From contig CM070913.1 of assembly GCA_036417435.1 (NCBI GenBank), positions 18,506,680 to 18,570,679 on the forward strand: DNA of 64,000 nucleotides. Direction: 5' to 3'. The translations under genes and the position numbers were made by a program. Shown one piece after another: positions 21,471-34,449 of this stretch (position 1 is the stretch's first letter; each line of letters opens with the position of its first letter). The DNA is from Inia geoffrensis (Eukaryota > Chordata > Mammalia > Artiodactyla > Iniidae). The notes beneath the pieces were generated by a model. It made no database searches, had not been told where the DNA came from, and was given only the letters and a program-made list of their open reading frames with translations.

Positions 21471-21474
21471 AAGG

Positions 21475-22135
21475 GGGGGTAGGAGCCATGCTAATGGGAC
21501 TCACAGAGAAATGATACAACTATAAAAGAAATTTTGATTCAAGCTTTTTCAGTATTCACTAGGTGGTATCCTTCGATCTCTAAGTGGCGGTTTAAGAAAT
21601 TCACAGAGGCCGGCATTTGTTAGTGGCAGCAGAAATGAATATACAGAGCCAAATGTGATATTAAAATCCGAGTCCAGGTGAATTGGTATCTTTTTCAGTC
21701 CAACCATGTAATAGAACAGTGAAATAAAGATCTGATGTATGGCTGGGAAACCTGTCAGGATCTTGAAAGGAAGAGGTGGCAATATTAAAATATTAGAACC
21801 AAGAAGTGTGAGTGTAAAAGACAACTTTATATTCCTCAGAAATGGAAAATATCACTGTGTAGTGTAGGAAACAGCAGTTAAGTATCCAGAATAGAAGTCA
21901 GGTGAAATATGAGATTGGCCATCTCATCTCAGTGGCCATCAAGATGAAGACAACAGGTCTAACCACTGTATCTTACAACCTCAATCCCGGGGCTAAACAG
22001 TACAGGCACAAAGCTGGTAGACAGTGGGGTCGTGGTTTGACCCTAGATCTTTGAAGTCCCACATCCAAGCATCTTGGCCCTCTCTCTGATTCCGGGTCAC
22101 ATGCAGCTCTTTCTTTGCTCAAAGCTTTAGCCCTT
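21475..22135. other. intergenic, no gene recognised
   Basis: Unassigned sequence with a short G-run at 21472-21479. Confidence 0.5.
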
Positions 22136-22139
22136 ATTT

Positions 22140-22455
22140 GTACTTGCCCTAGACTCTGTGGAGGGTGATCCCTCTTGTCCTCCAGGTCCTTCCTGAAATG
22201 CCCTTGAGAATTTCTCTGCCACCTAATCTGAAATAGTTTTCCCTCTTGATAGCCATTCCTTGCTTGCTTTCTTTATAACAGGTCAGAAACCGTCGTTGCT
22301 TAATTTCCTGGGTGGCGGTATTTGTATTTATCTATCAGTCTCCCAAACTAGACTCCAGGCTCAGTGAGGAGAAGGCCACGTTCTCTGTGTCTCCCACTCC
22401 TCTTCCTGCACCTGGCACGGAGAAGATGCTCAACAGATGACTATTTTAAATAAAT
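22140..22455 (-). repeat. L2 LINE fragment
   Basis: AGGTCCTTCCTGAAATGCCC, ACTAGACTCCAGGCTCAGTGAGG and CACCTGGCACGGAGAAGATGC follow the reverse L2 3' pattern. Confidence 0.7.
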
Positions 22456-22499
22456 CAGCCTTAACTTGTGCCGGGGGCACATGAGTTGTCCGATCCCAC

Positions 22500-22625
22500 A
22501 GACCAAGAGCAGTAGCTGTAAAGCCAGTCTGCCATTGACCTTCTGTGTTCTTGAATGAGAAGTTTCTCTCTCTGGACCACTGTTTCCTCGTGTGTAAAAT
22601 AAAGGCTTGGAGCCATTACCTGCTT
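22500..22625 (-). repeat. MIR SINE fragment
   Basis: CTCTGGACCACTGTTTCCTCGTGTG, then TAAAATAAAGG resembles the MIR 'cctcagtttcctcatctgtaaaat' tract. Confidence 0.55.
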
Positions 22626-22629
22626 TCTA

Positions 22630-24175
22630 AATGTTCTCCATTCTCATTCCCACTCCCTACATGAAACTAATTCACAACAACCTGTGAGTGGCTGGTGGCT
22701 TATTACCATTCCCCGAGAGGGCTGCATTTTAAATAGATAATGCTCCATGTCAATCTCTATTTTTAAGCTGTCAAGCGGCATCGTAAGTGAGAACAGTGGA
22801 ATTGATGGGAGAGAGAGAATTTTGGTCAGAGGGCAGCCGAGCCTGAAAGTCTGCCCCTATGAGTCAGCGGCGCTCAGAGTTCCTGCTTTTCTCAACTCCA
22901 TCTGCCTCCCTCCTCCTGATTTCAACTCAGACTTCAGAAGGACTAGGATTTTTAAAATCATTCCTGCCCTTCCCCCCTTCCAGGACGGCAGCAGCCCCTC
23001 TGAAGTCCTTCTGTCCCAGGGGGGTCTGATCTCTAGAAGCCCCAGATTTCTACTTTGCAAGCGTGGGCTTCTAGCTGGTGGGCAGACGCTGTGGTTGCGC
23101 GTGTGGGGCGGTAATCATCTCTTGCCACGCCTCCAGTTATTCATCGGGTCGCCTTTCCAGAACGCAAAGTGTCCTAACCAGGAAAATTAACGTCTGAGCG
23201 ACAGGGACAAAGGTTGGCTCCGAAGAACAAAGAGAGGAAGCATTCGGTAGTAATAACAATATTGGTTTCTGTGGCAAAATGTAGAACTTGCCCAGGATGG
23301 CTTTGTTCACGGTCTCCTCTTGAGTTGTTTTGATCCAGTTGTCGTAAAAATCTGTAGCAGTGAGGGCTCCCCTTCCCACCGCTCTCCTTACACACACACA
23401 CACACACTGTCTGTCTCTCTAACCTGAGTCCTCCAGAGCTCTAACCAAGGGCTCTGTGATCGGCCCAGCGGACCCTCCCTCCTGATGAAAGCGAGGGTAC
23501 ATTTTGTCTAGTCACAGGGACCCCACCCTTGTTTTTTCCTTTGGCTATCATTTTCCTCCTGGCAGCTGGGCTTCGAGGTGGCCCTCTTTGATGCCTGTGT
23601 CATAACTAACCCCAAAGGATGTTGCTGTCAGGCCGTACTGGACACCTACATCTCCATCACCAGCACTGAAGTGACGATTGAATGACTGAATGACTTTGGT
23701 CATTGTTTCTTCAGCCAGTGTTTTCTTTCATCTCAGCCTCAAAACTCAGCCTCCCTGCCCTAAAGGTTTATTACCAGAGGAGTTTATTTAAATAAATAGC
23801 CACTAAGCCAAAATGTGCCGGCTCCCGCCTCAGTCACAGAATCGTTTTCTTTTTTTCGTGGGTCCCATATTTCAAGAGATCTGGGCGATTTCCAGTGCCA
23901 TCACCATTAATACGCTGAAAGACAAAGGTCCAAGAAAGGGCGACAGATTTTCAAATATAAGAGAGACCTGTCAGTATCAGTATGACTTCTGAAAAAGTGC
24001 ACCCTCCCTCAATGCTTTTTAAGAAGGGAAAGTGCCACACACGGACAGAACAAACTCATCTTTCTTGGCAGAGTTCGCCTTCTACGTTTTTGCCTCCGGA
24101 GCAAAACGAAACTTTCCAGTTCCAGATCAATCTACGTCATGGCCACCGCCACCCCCCCCCCCCCCCCCCCGCTAC
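22630..24175. other. intergenic, repeat-poor stretch
   Basis: Few recognisable repeats except a short CA run (23390-23407) and a C-run of about 18 at 24153-24170. The 147-codon frame at 22747-23190 has no recognised domain and no splice or promoter context. Possible noncoding conservation cannot be judged without alignment. Confidence 0.45.
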
Positions 24176-24179
24176 TTGA

Positions 24180-24340
24180 TATGAGATCAGGGGACCAAGA
24201 ACACCTGCATCTCCTGGGAACTAGAAATGCAGATTCTCAGGCCCGTTCCAGACCTACTGAGTCAGAATCTGCATTATAACAACATCTCCAGGGGATTCCT
24301 ATGTACCTTAAAGTCTGAGAAGCACTGCTAGCCTCACTCA
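24180..24340. repeat. MER5A-like hAT DNA transposon
   Basis: GAAATGCAGATTCTCAGGCCC, ACCTACTGAGTCAGAATCTGC, CATCTCCAGGGGATTC and AAGTCTGAGAAGCACTGCTAG match the familiar MER5A layout. Confidence 0.8.
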
Positions 24341-24344
24341 CTGT

Positions 24345-25595
24345 TAACATTTTTTAAACTAGCACGGTGCGATCTGAGAGAATTTAGAGGTATTTCTGTG
24401 CCCATAACAGGCCGAGGTCAGGCATTTACAGAACAGTTGGAAACAAGAAAGTGCATTGATTTCCATGCACTTAGCAATTAAAAAAAATTAAACAAAACAA
24501 AACCTCTGTTGGAATGTGTAAAAATTGTATTTTCTCATCCTTTTCTTGTTTGATTTGTTTGGACTTATTGGTAAAAGGAAGATTTGGGTTTTATTTTTGT
24601 CATATTTTTGCAAGACAGAGGAAGCATAATTTGCTCCCAATCCTAACAAAATTCACACGTGGTAGACAAATTTTAAATGCTTTAAGAGCTTTTGTAAAAT
24701 AAGTAATAAGTAAATAAACGGGATATTTAATGTTAGTTATCTCTGTGAAGGAGCAGTGCTGATTAATTGGGTATTTGGGGAGGGGGCGTGGGATGCTCTG
24801 AGCTGGCTTTTTGTAGACTTTGGGGCATCCATGTACACACCTTTAAAATAACCACCATTGTATTGTCTTGTAGTGGGGACTCGAGAGGCTCCCCTTCGAC
24901 TAGATCTTAAACAAGTTAACGATGCAACCGTTTAGATTACTTTTGTACTAGAGGAGGAGGGAAAAGATAGGGAAAAGGAGCTTTGGAGAGTCAGCTGCTC
25001 AGGAGTCCAGTGGGGAGGGGTTGGCCTAGTCACTCCCATTTAAACTTAGGCCTAATTTTCTTAAATATTAACTACATAGAATAACATGTAGCCCCCTAAA
25101 TTTTCCACATCATAATTTCTTAAACACTAGAGTATATAGAATATTAAACATATACAATCTCCTCCCCAAATGTTAATCCTGGAGATTGGACTGTCTTAAA
25201 CATTTCTATACCTAATTCAAATTCTTCTCCAGGTTGAAAGATAATACTTAAAAAAGAAACTATCTTTTCAAACTACCCAAATTTGGGGATTATCTTCCCA
25301 TGTAATTTGGGGGGTTGGAATATTCCTTGGATTCTCAGCAGACACCGTGAAGGAACATGCTGAGCTTTATTTATAGTCTAGACACAGGGACTTGAACCTA
25401 ACCCGCCCCAGAGCTTAGTTTGACCTTATTTCAATCTGTTCCATCCATGGGCTTCTGCAGCCGGATCTGTAGCCCATCCTGTTGGTCTCTTAATTTTTGT
25501 ATTTCTTTGGATCTTAAGATAAGTAAATGTGTTTTCCATCTCACCAGGATTCTTTTCATAAACTTCCAATCTCAGGAGCACACAATTCTTCCCCC
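24345..25595. other. intergenic, no gene recognised
   Basis: AT-rich sequence with a G-rich patch at 24776-24793. No gene, and no recent SINE. Confidence 0.5.
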
Positions 25596-25599
25596 ACCT

Positions 25600-25880
25600 C
25601 TCCTCAGCTTTATTGGGATGTAGTTGAAATATAATAGTGTGTAAATTTAAGGCACACATACATTTTGATCTGGTATCAATGTATCAAAATGATTATTACC
25701 CCATTGTGTTAGCTAACACCGTCCAACCCCTTGCATAATTACCTTTTCTTTTTTGTGGTGAGCCCATTTCCAGATCTATTCTCTTAGCAACTTTCAAGTA
25801 TATAATACAGTATTGCTAACCATAATCACCATCTGTACATTAGATTCCCCTAAACATATTCATTTTATAACTGAAAGGAC
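25600..25880 (-). mobile_element. old L1 3' fragment
   Basis: CTTTATTGGGATGTAGTTGAAATATAATAG, TAACACCGTCCAACCCC and AACCATAATCACCATCTGTACATTAGAT fit an inverted L1M 3' region. Confidence 0.7.
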
Positions 25881-25884
25881 AACA

Positions 25885-27655
25885 TAATGATAAAAGTGCT
25901 CTAATTAGATTCTGGACAGAACCCATGGCTTTACATGACAATCTGGTTACAATGCTCAAGTTCATTCTACTGACACACACACACAGAGGCACAACAGCCA
26001 GGGCAAATAGAAATAACTATGAAAGGCAATGATTCCTAATTTCTGAATTAAGGAATATACATGAGAAGAGGAAATATACAAATTGCTATGCTTTCTCAAG
26101 AGCTTAGAAATAATTTTATAGAAATCAATATATTTCTAGCCAAACACAATACATAACAATGTATTTTAAAATAATATAAAGAGAGAAATGACATCTGGAA
26201 GGACTAGGAATGTTTGTGTAATCGAATGGTTTCTTACTTGGGTAAGATCTCCTACGTAAAAAGGGGAAGTCATCTATTCTTAGTTCCTTGGATATCCATC
26301 TATGTAAAAGAGGAAGAGAAAAAAGCCCCCTTTCCCACCCCACCCCCCCAGCAAAAAGTGTGATTTTACTTTAGAACAAATCAGGAAACTTAAATATGCT
26401 GTCTCTATGATTTCTCTGCTTATAGACATTTTTTTTTTTTTACACAATGTCATAACCTGTATATATAATATGTTAAGTATTTCTGATGGAACTGAAGGAC
26501 ACTCTACTTCCTGAAAAGAACTTTGGGGACCGGGGCACAAAATTCTGACCAATTGGGACTGAAAAATGAGGACTTGCATAGAAGACCCTCCTTGAGATTT
26601 CTAGAGTCACCCAAGCCCTCCATCAGTTCCCATATTTTGAGAAGATTCTTTGCGACTGTGGTTTCTAATGTCACTTTCCAGTAGGAGGGGAAATTTTCTG
26701 AGATGCTATTTTTAGCTGAGAGTTTGTTTTTGTTTTTAAGTCACAAGTTTTCAGTTCTATAATGTTATTCAGCAAATAAGTCTCCTGTTTTTGTTTTTTA
26801 TACCCGCAGGCTCTTAGATAACTAGGAGAAGATAAATGGATTAGATAATATTAAATGGGTATAAATCTCATATAGTATCTTATTTAATTGCCATTGCCAC
26901 AATGTGGAATAAATGTTTCAGTTTTACAAGATTTGAAAACTGACCTTAGCTACATAGCTAGTAAAGTGGTACAGAGGTGGGGTTCAAACATGAGTTTTTC
27001 ATTTTGAAATTCAGGCCAGGTGAAGGTCCTTGATGGTGGCTCACATCAGCATCTTAAGAATTCCACTGAGGCAGGTTAAGTCCAGGTAATTTTTAAATTA
27101 CCACCATCGACATGACATCATTTCTGCTTTGATTGCTTAAATGACCAAATATGCATATAGTCACTCTGAAACCATAAACTAAATTTATATAAGAGGATTT
27201 ATTGTACTTATATTTGGGTTACTAGTTGCTTGTTGTTTATTCAGTCTTCGATTGGAGCTATTCTGGAAAATGCCATTCCAGGTAGGCTTTGTAATAAATA
27301 GGCTGTCATATTTTTTAATGCAATCATTTCCATTTAGAATTTTGTCCTAAAAGGACTTATCTCAGAGAACCGTGAAGTTATTGGAATAGGAAGCTTTCTT
27401 GTGGCCTCCTCTGCTTTCTTTCTTTAGATTGGAAGTTTTCCAGGATTCTTTGTGGAGGACAGAATCTTGGAGCAAAATCTGGACTCTCATTCTGGCAGAC
27501 TGAACATTCTATAATGCCTGGAAAGAGTCACTTCTACATGCTTGTGTAAATATAAGGATCGGGCCTGATTGTTTTCAGAGCAGCATCAGATATATTCCTT
27601 TCCTGCCTTACCTACATGCTTAGAAGAATCTTGAGATTTTGTGCCTATTTTTTTT
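25885..27655. other. intergenic, no gene recognised
   Basis: AT-rich. A MIR scrap is likely at 26925-26995 (AAAACTGACCTTAGCTACATAGCTAGTAAAGTGG). Otherwise unassigned. Confidence 0.5.
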
Positions 27656-27662
27656 TTTTTTT

Positions 27663-27886
27663 AATTATGAACTATGGAGAACAGTATGGAAGTTCCTTTA
27701 AAAACTAAAAATAGAGTTGCCATATGATCCAGCAATCCCACTCCTGGGCATATATCTGGGAAAGATGACATCTCTAATTCAAAAAGATACATTCAATTCC
27801 AGTGTTCATAGCAGCACTATTTACAATAGCCAAGAAATGGAGGCAACTTAAGTGTCCATCAACAGCTGAATGGGTAAAGAAGGTGT

Positions 27887-27936
<50 letters not shown>

Positions 27937-28465
27937 CACACATACACACAATGGAATACTACTTAACCAGAAAAAAGAGTGAAATAATGCCATTTGCAGC
28001 AACATGGATGGCCCTAGAGACTATCATACTAAGTGAAGTAAGTCAGACAGAGAAAGACGAATATCATATATCACTTATATGTGGAATCTAAAAAAATGAC
28101 ATAAATGAACTTATTTACAAAACAGAAATAGACTCACAGGCATAGAAAACAAATTTCTGGTTACCAACAGAGAAGAGGGAGGGGGATAAATTAGGAGTTT
28201 GGGATTAACAGATACACACTACTATATATAAAATAGATAAACAACAAGGACGTACTGTATAGCACGGGGAACTATAGTCAATATCTTGTAATAATGGGAA
28301 AGCATATAATATATATAATATTTAATATATAATATAATGGAATGGAATGAAATATATATAATAGAATATATAATGGAAAAGAAGCTGAAAAGAATATATA
28401 TTATATACATTTTATATATATATATAAATCAAATCAAATCAAATCAACTATACTTCAATTTAAAT
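27663..28465 (+). mobile_element. 5'-truncated L1 with internal TA repeat
   Basis: CCATATGATCCAGCAATCCCACTCCTGGGCATA, then TTTACAATAGCCAAGAAATGGAGGCAACTTAAGTG is ORF2. The frame then reads TMEYYLTRKKSEIMPFAATWM, and the end is CAACTATACTTCAATTT. A TA expansion at 27889-27931 breaks the frame, and an AT/TCAAA-rich tract lies at 28300-28445. Confidence 0.88.
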
Positions 28466-28611
28466 TTTTTCTTTAATTTTTTAAAAAGAATTAATGTTTT
28501 AAAAAAAAAGAATTAATGGTGAAGGCCAAAGTTTTTATTGTGAAGGCCCAATATTATAAGGCTTAATATTAGGATCTCCTGGCTGGACATGACTTATTTA
28601 AGTGTCTTGAA

Positions 28612-28843
28612 CTTTTTTTTTTTCTTTTTAATATTTATTTATTTTGGCTGTGCCAGGTCTTAGTTGCAGCACGTGGGATCTTCGTTGCGGGATCTTTTTT
28701 CTTTTTTACTTGCAGCATGAGGGCTTCTTAGTTGTGGCATGCATGCGGGACCTAGTTCCCTGACCAGGGGACCAGGGATCGAACCTGGGCCCCCTGCATT
28801 GGGAGTGCGGAATCTCACTCACTGGACCACCAGGGAAGTCCCC
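28612..28843 (-). repeat. tRNA-Glu SINE (CHR-1/Bov-tA-like)
   Basis: GGCTGTGCCAGGTCTTAGTTGCAGCACGTGGGATC, GGATCGAACCTGGGCCCCC and CACTGGACCACCAGGGAAGTCCC. Likely target duplication CTTGAACT / CCTGAACT. Confidence 0.85.
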
Positions 28844-28965
28844 TGAACTATATTTTAATACTCAGAGCAGCATTGAAAGAAATAATAGCAAGAAGCAGCA
28901 TAATTAATTACTCAAGGTCAAATTATGAATAATTCTAGTTTTTTTTTTAAATGGTGTAACGTCCA

Positions 28966-29176
28966 GGGCTTCTCTGGTGGCGCAGTGGTTGAGAGTCCGC
29001 CTGCTGATGCGGGGATGCGGGGTTCGTGCCCTGGTCCGGGAGGATCCCACACGCCGCGGAGCGGCTGAGCCCGTGAGCCATGGCCGCTGAGCCTGCGCGT
29101 CCGGAGCCTGTGCTCCGCAGCGGGAGAGGCCACGACAGTGAGAGGCCCGCGTACCGCAAAAAAAAAAAAAAAAAAA
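28966..29176 (+). repeat. CHR-2 SINE
   Basis: GGGCTTCTCTGGTGGCGCAG head, CHR body and A-tail. Target-site duplications AAATGGTG(T/G)AACGTCCA lie at 28949-28965 and 29177-29193. Confidence 0.95.
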
Positions 29177-29194
29177 AAATGGTGGAACGTCCAA

Positions 29195-29395
29195 AAGAAG
29201 GTCTCAAAAACATGTCAAGAGAAATAAATCTTTATATTCTTTGCAAACTTTAGAAATAGTTGCTAAAATGTATATGACTCATTTGGTTTTTAAAAGAAAC
29301 AAGAAAAGAGTGAGCAGCGATACTTAAGAACACCAAATTTTAAAGAGGAATAGAATTCAGGATTAAAGTCATTACATAAAATAATGAAGGGAAAC
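29195..29395. other. intergenic, no gene recognised
   Basis: Short AT-rich stretch with no feature seen. Confidence 0.5.
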
Positions 29396-29397
29396 AA

Positions 29398-29560
29398 GTT
29401 TAGAATTGGGAGTCTAGGGTTCTAAGCCTGGCTCTGTTTCTAACTCTATGTGATCTTGGGTAGGTCACCTCCTGTTTCTGGATTTCAGGGGAAATAATAC
29501 TAGAACCTGACCCTTGTTTACTCTCATTAAGTATAAGATTTCTCATCTGCCTCGTCAAAA
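29398..29560 (-). repeat. MIR SINE fragment
   Basis: CTAGGGTTCTAAGCCTGGCTCTG, TGTGATCTTGGGTAGGTCACC and TTTCTGGATTTCAGGGG follow reverse MIR order. Confidence 0.7.
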
Positions 29561-29564
29561 TGTT

Positions 29565-30080
29565 TTGAAAAGGAACTCTCAGTCTTCAGGTTATAACAAA
29601 GACGATTTTCAAGGCAGCAAAAGTCTTCACCGAAATTTGTCCTGGGGTCCTTCTGTTGGTTTGCATATTCATTATCTCATCTAGCCCCACATCACAAAGC
29701 AGCTCAGTAAAACAGGGATTTTTAAAACTTATTTCTATAGTAGTAAAATTCCTTTTTATTTCAACATGCTCTCTTTTACATGAAAGTGCATGTTCTGTCT
29801 TCAACAGCAATGTTGGTCTTTAAAAAAGTGAAACTATATAATAAAAGATGAATAAGATAGAAATAAAAACCGTCACATGCATACAATCCCAACAGGTGAC
29901 AGTGGCATGAATTTTCTCCTCTCATTTGTGATCTTCAATTACAGTATTTTTCTTTTTTAAGTGAAATTTGGGTAAAACCATTTGTTGTGTTCATAATGTT
30001 GCCATGTTGTTGGGTGCATTAAAAATAAAAAAATAGAAAGAATGGGAGAAAGACATAATCCCTCCATCTTCTTTTTTTCC
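29565..30080. other. intergenic, no gene recognised
   Basis: AT-rich sequence without supported features. Confidence 0.5.
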
Positions 30081-30084
30081 TATT

Positions 30085-31170
30085 AAATATAAATATATTT
30101 TTTCTCATTGTATAAGTAATCTATGTCTGTTTATTTTAAAAATTTCAAAAGCTTAGAAATATTAGAATTGAGAAGCAAATCTTCTGTTAATCGCATTCAA
30201 CCAGAGATAATTCATTATTTTTAGTGTGTAACTTTCTAGACTTGTTTATATGAACACACCAAGCATATGTGCACATATATATTTAGAACAAATCATAACA
30301 CATTTCCCATTCTGTAACCTTTTCACACTTAGTGATATATCTTAACATCTTTTCCATATATCTGTCTCATTAGGCAAATGGCATAAATAATAGTACATGC
30401 CATCATTAATAACCAACCTCCCGGAAATTCCCTGGCGGTCTGGTGGTTAGAACTCCGTGCTTTCACCACCGAGGGCCTAGGTTCAATCCTTGTTTGGGGA
30501 ACTAAGATCCCTCAAGCTGCGCAGTGCGGCAAATCAATCAATCAATCAATCACCAATCTATTAGTGATGGACATTTTGTTGATTTTCAATATTTTGTTAA
30601 TATACACATGCTACGGGGAACATCCTTGAACACTGGTATCTTAGCATTCTTCTATACATATTTCTGAATAGATAAATTCTAAGTGAAATTGTGGAATCAA
30701 GGATATTTTAATATTTGAAAACTATTCTGCAGAAATATATAATGGCATTTTATTTATATTCCCTCTAATGGCCTTTGAGAACGCATGACCTACAGCCTCA
30801 CCAAGCATTGTCACTCATACACGCTGTAGAAATTATTTTCTCCAATTTGGTGTTCATGCTTAACTTTGTGATATATTTTTGCATATAGAGTTTTCACCTT
30901 TTTAGGTACTTAGATTTGGCTATCTTTCCCTTTACACATTTTAGCATTGGTTCTATTCTAAGCAGGCCCTACCCCATCAATTATAAAAATATTTTCCACT
31001 GTTTACTACCAGTATTTTGTTTTACCTCATTGAAGTCATCCATATTGTTACTTCTTTCTTTTTCTCCCCAGAGGAAAACAATTTGACACAAACTGCCCTC
31101 CAGAAAGGTTATACCCATTTACATTCCCACCAGCAGTGAATAAAAATATGTTTTAACAGTGTTTGACCAC
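30085..31170 (-). mobile_element. old L1-type LINE, split by a short SINE
   Basis: CACTTAGTGATATATCTTAACATC, then (after the SINE) ATTAGTGATGGACATTTTGTTGATTTTC, AACATCCTTGAACACTGG and CTGCCCTCCAGAAAGGTTATACCC represent a diverged inverted LINE. Confidence 0.55.
30424..30548 (+). repeat. short tRNA-Glu SINE (CHR-1/Bov-tA-like)
   Basis: AATTCCCTGGCGGTCTGGTGG, GGTTCAATCCTTGTTTGGGGAACTAAGATCC and an (AATC)n tail. Confidence 0.85.
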
Positions 31171-31174
31171 ATTG

Positions 31175-32190
31175 CACATTGCCTTTCAGTTTAATATTTG
31201 TCAATTTGAAAAGAAAAAAATATTTCCCTCTTATTTTACTTCACATTTTCTTTATTTTTAATGAAACCATCTTTTAAGATATGTGCATTTACAATTTTTG
31301 TTTTTTCTCCTAAAACTTAAGTTATGTCCTTTGTTATATTTTTCTGCTGGGCTTCACTTTTTTTTTTTTTTAAATCGATTCGCAAGAGTTCTTTATAATT
31401 TCTTATACGTTTACAACACAATTCGGAAAAGGAATGTGAAAGTTACGACCTTTTTTTTTCATTATGTATGTTGCAAATGTTTTGAATTGTATTTTAAACT
31501 GTGTGTGATAGGGATGAAGCCTCAGATTGTGCAAACAGAGCTGTTGACCAGAGGTAAATACCATAGTGCGGGCAGGGGCTGGGGAAGGGGGTAAAGAAAA
31601 CTTTCCAAACAGTTTATGGTAAATGTCAGGACAAAACACGTCCCTCCCTCCCCAAAAACAAGGCCCCACAAAGTATGACTCATTCTCATGCTAACAGTCG
31701 TGTATTTATGGTGGCTCAGGAGCTGAGTCTGGGGCTCGCCCACAAAGGGCCGTGAGGGAAATGGACGGAGGAGAAGAGTGGCCAAAAGGCAGGGGAGGGG
31801 ATGCCAAGGCCTTAGGGGCTCACCGAGCCTCGTAATACTCCATAAGATGCTCTTGGGGAAGATCGTCATAGACAAAATTAGGTATTTTGTCCCTACTTTG
31901 GTTTACCCACGTAATACACGGGTGAGGACAGACAATTCGGTACATAAAATACTGTGTGACATAAGAGAAATGTGCTTTTTCTCTCTTAAGCCAGAGCTCT
32001 GGGGTCACAGGTGTTTGGGCTCCAAATTACCACCCCCCCACACACACAGCTACCCCAGCAATCAGAGAGCAGTACATTTCACTTATCAACACAGAAAACA
32101 AATGATTTTTATACCTTGCCCATAACTCTGAACGCTTGTGACTTTGCATCTTCCTGTTTCAAAGCTCTGGATTTGTATATGTGCGTATGT
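31175..32190. other. intergenic, no gene recognised
   Basis: Unassigned sequence with a T-run at 31361-31372. Open frames at 31283-32125 lack family features. Confidence 0.5.
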
Positions 32191-32194
32191 GTCA

Positions 32195-32275
32195 ATCCTA
32201 ACCTCAATTATACTCCAATACAAATTAATTTAAGAAAGAAATAAATAAAGCACTTTACAGTGGGGGGGGGGGGGA
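32195..32275 (+). repeat. L1 tail scrap and G-run
   Basis: CCTCAATTATACTCCAATACAAATTAATTTAAG resembles an L1 3' end. A run of about 12 G follows near 32263-32274. Confidence 0.45.
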
Positions 32276-32279
32276 AGTT

Positions 32280-34445
32280 CTGGATTTGAAGTCCCGGCCT
32301 TCTCACAGCCATGCCAAGCTACGTTTGACATCACCATCGCTAATTCTATGCTTCGTTAAAATCGTGGCACAAAAGTACCAAGAGCATGATGCTTCCCATT
32401 TTGCTGTACACGTTTCCATGGATATCTGCACGTTATCTCGGTGTTCGGCAGCCATACCAGGAAGTAATGCCTCTTTACGCTTGCTGCAAGTTCAGAGTCT
32501 CAAGATATGAATGCCAGATAAAGTCTCCCTATTCGACCTTTGTCATTATTTGCTGCACTTTTGTATGTCACGAGCTTGCTAATAACACTTTCATTTTATG
32601 TTTCCTGATTATTACAGGAGGATGATTGGAAATTTTCAGCCTAATCAAAGTGTGTTCATTCACCTTCAAGTTTGCTGAGTTTCGGTCCATCTCTGCTTTC
32701 AAACAAAGCCAGATACTGCTAAAACCAGTATCAGCAAATGAACTGGAGTGCAATGGTCATAGGTGAGGACTTTTTCCTCATTTTTGAACCTGGGACTAAT
32801 CGTCTACATAATATACCCTGAACGGAATTAGGTAACCACAGCACTCTGCTGCCTGCCACCATCCTGAGAAGGCTCGTGACCACTGCCTTGCAAGGGAAGC
32901 ATGACCTCATCCAAATCATGTATCATTAGAAAATGTGGTCAGAACTGTCTGCCCTTATAAGGGGAGCACATACACATCTTCCCTTTGTTGTTGCTATTTC
33001 ACCTACCATTTATTTCTTTGGCACTGAACTGTGATCGGTCTTATCTAAAGATGAGGTTAAGTCAAGGGGAAGAAAGATAAGCACGGAGGAGTGGGAGGAA
33101 AAACAGGCAGAAGTGGTCTGGCAGGAAAGCACATCAACATGCTGCATGGCATCAACAAGGTGTAAGCTTCTAGAAACATTCTGCAAAGTTCTAGTTCGAC
33201 CTAAAGCAACTTAGGTGAAAGGCATCTTCTTTATGCCATGGGTGTGACAGAACAACATCATGGCATAGTTTGCTATGAGCCACTCTGAGAAGGTCATCAG
33301 CTCTGAGGGAGATAAGTCTGTGCAGGTAGGGAGAACACTAGCCCCACCTAAGGGCACTTGCCTGACACTCAGCTACTCAGAAGCTGGGCAGCTGGGCTGG
33401 GGGCTAGCGGGGCAAGAAATTGGGACTCCAGAAGCAGTAGGAGGGAGCCATTGTGAACATCTGTATTGCTGAGAATTGAAAGAACTCTTTTTGACTGGCA
33501 CTGTATACCCAGGGAGAGTTAATGTGTGTTAAACTTAGATAATCCCCCCAAGCAGGATTCTCTTTACATCAAAACCCACTATCCACCCTTTATAACTTTT
33601 ACCTGGGGAACTTTTGTGTCATTTAACCATTTTAGGCTATTTTCTATCATTTCAGAATCTCCATGATGTTTAATTCTATTTTTTAGCCTGCACACCTACT
33701 CCAAATTCCCATTTCCTTTTCTAACGACAATATTAAGTCATCAGAACTGTGTTTACTAATAGTTTCTCAAGTTCCTCTTATTCACGGGCAACTCTGTAGC
33801 CACATAATCACTTTATAAATAACCCATGACCAGGGTTTTTAATCCGCCTTATCTCACTTGTATGGTTTGTAAATTGAGTGTTTTCCCTACAACTTCCTAG
33901 CAATCAAGACTTCAGTTTGGAATTTCTTCCACTTACTGACATATTTATTTTTAACTCTTGCCTTGGCCTTTTTTCAGATATGTGTCATAAAGGCAATAAG
34001 CCCTGGCTGTATACACACACCTTTCCGGGGCTGGTTCAGAAAAGCACTGAGTGAGGGAGTAATCCCATCTGTGATGCAAACTTTGTTTACCAGAGGGTCA
34101 GCCCTATGAAAAAACACTTCCCATACAACTGAAGGCGAATACAGGAGACAACAGTGCCCAAATGTCCCAGAGCCGTGGGTCATTGTCATGGTGATGACTT
34201 GCGTTAAGGATCTCTGCAGGTGCAGGAGCCTTTGGAATATGCAGAAAGTCTCCAGGCTTTGTGTAAGTCGCCTCCAGCTGGCTGGGACTTTCCACAACGA
34301 GCATCTATTCAGCGACTGTGGACAGAACCAGACCTCCATCTTAGATGTTTCCTCCTCTCCTCGAGGGGGTCTGCAACTTTCTAAAAAGGAGTGCCAAGTG
34401 TGGATTCCTTCCCTTTTGGTACTGGGAAGGGGACGCTTAACTGGG
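32280..34445. other. repeat-poor intergenic stretch
   Basis: Over 2 kb with almost no recognisable young repeats and no supported gene. The 159-codon minus-strand frame at 33974-34453 shows no domain or splice structure. Confidence 0.45.
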
Positions 34446-34449
34446 TGGT

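Noticed and set aside
32740..32762. AACTGGAGTGCAATGGTCAT resembling a 7SL/Alu piece
   Set aside because: Only about 20 bases match and neither flank continues the 7SL sequence.
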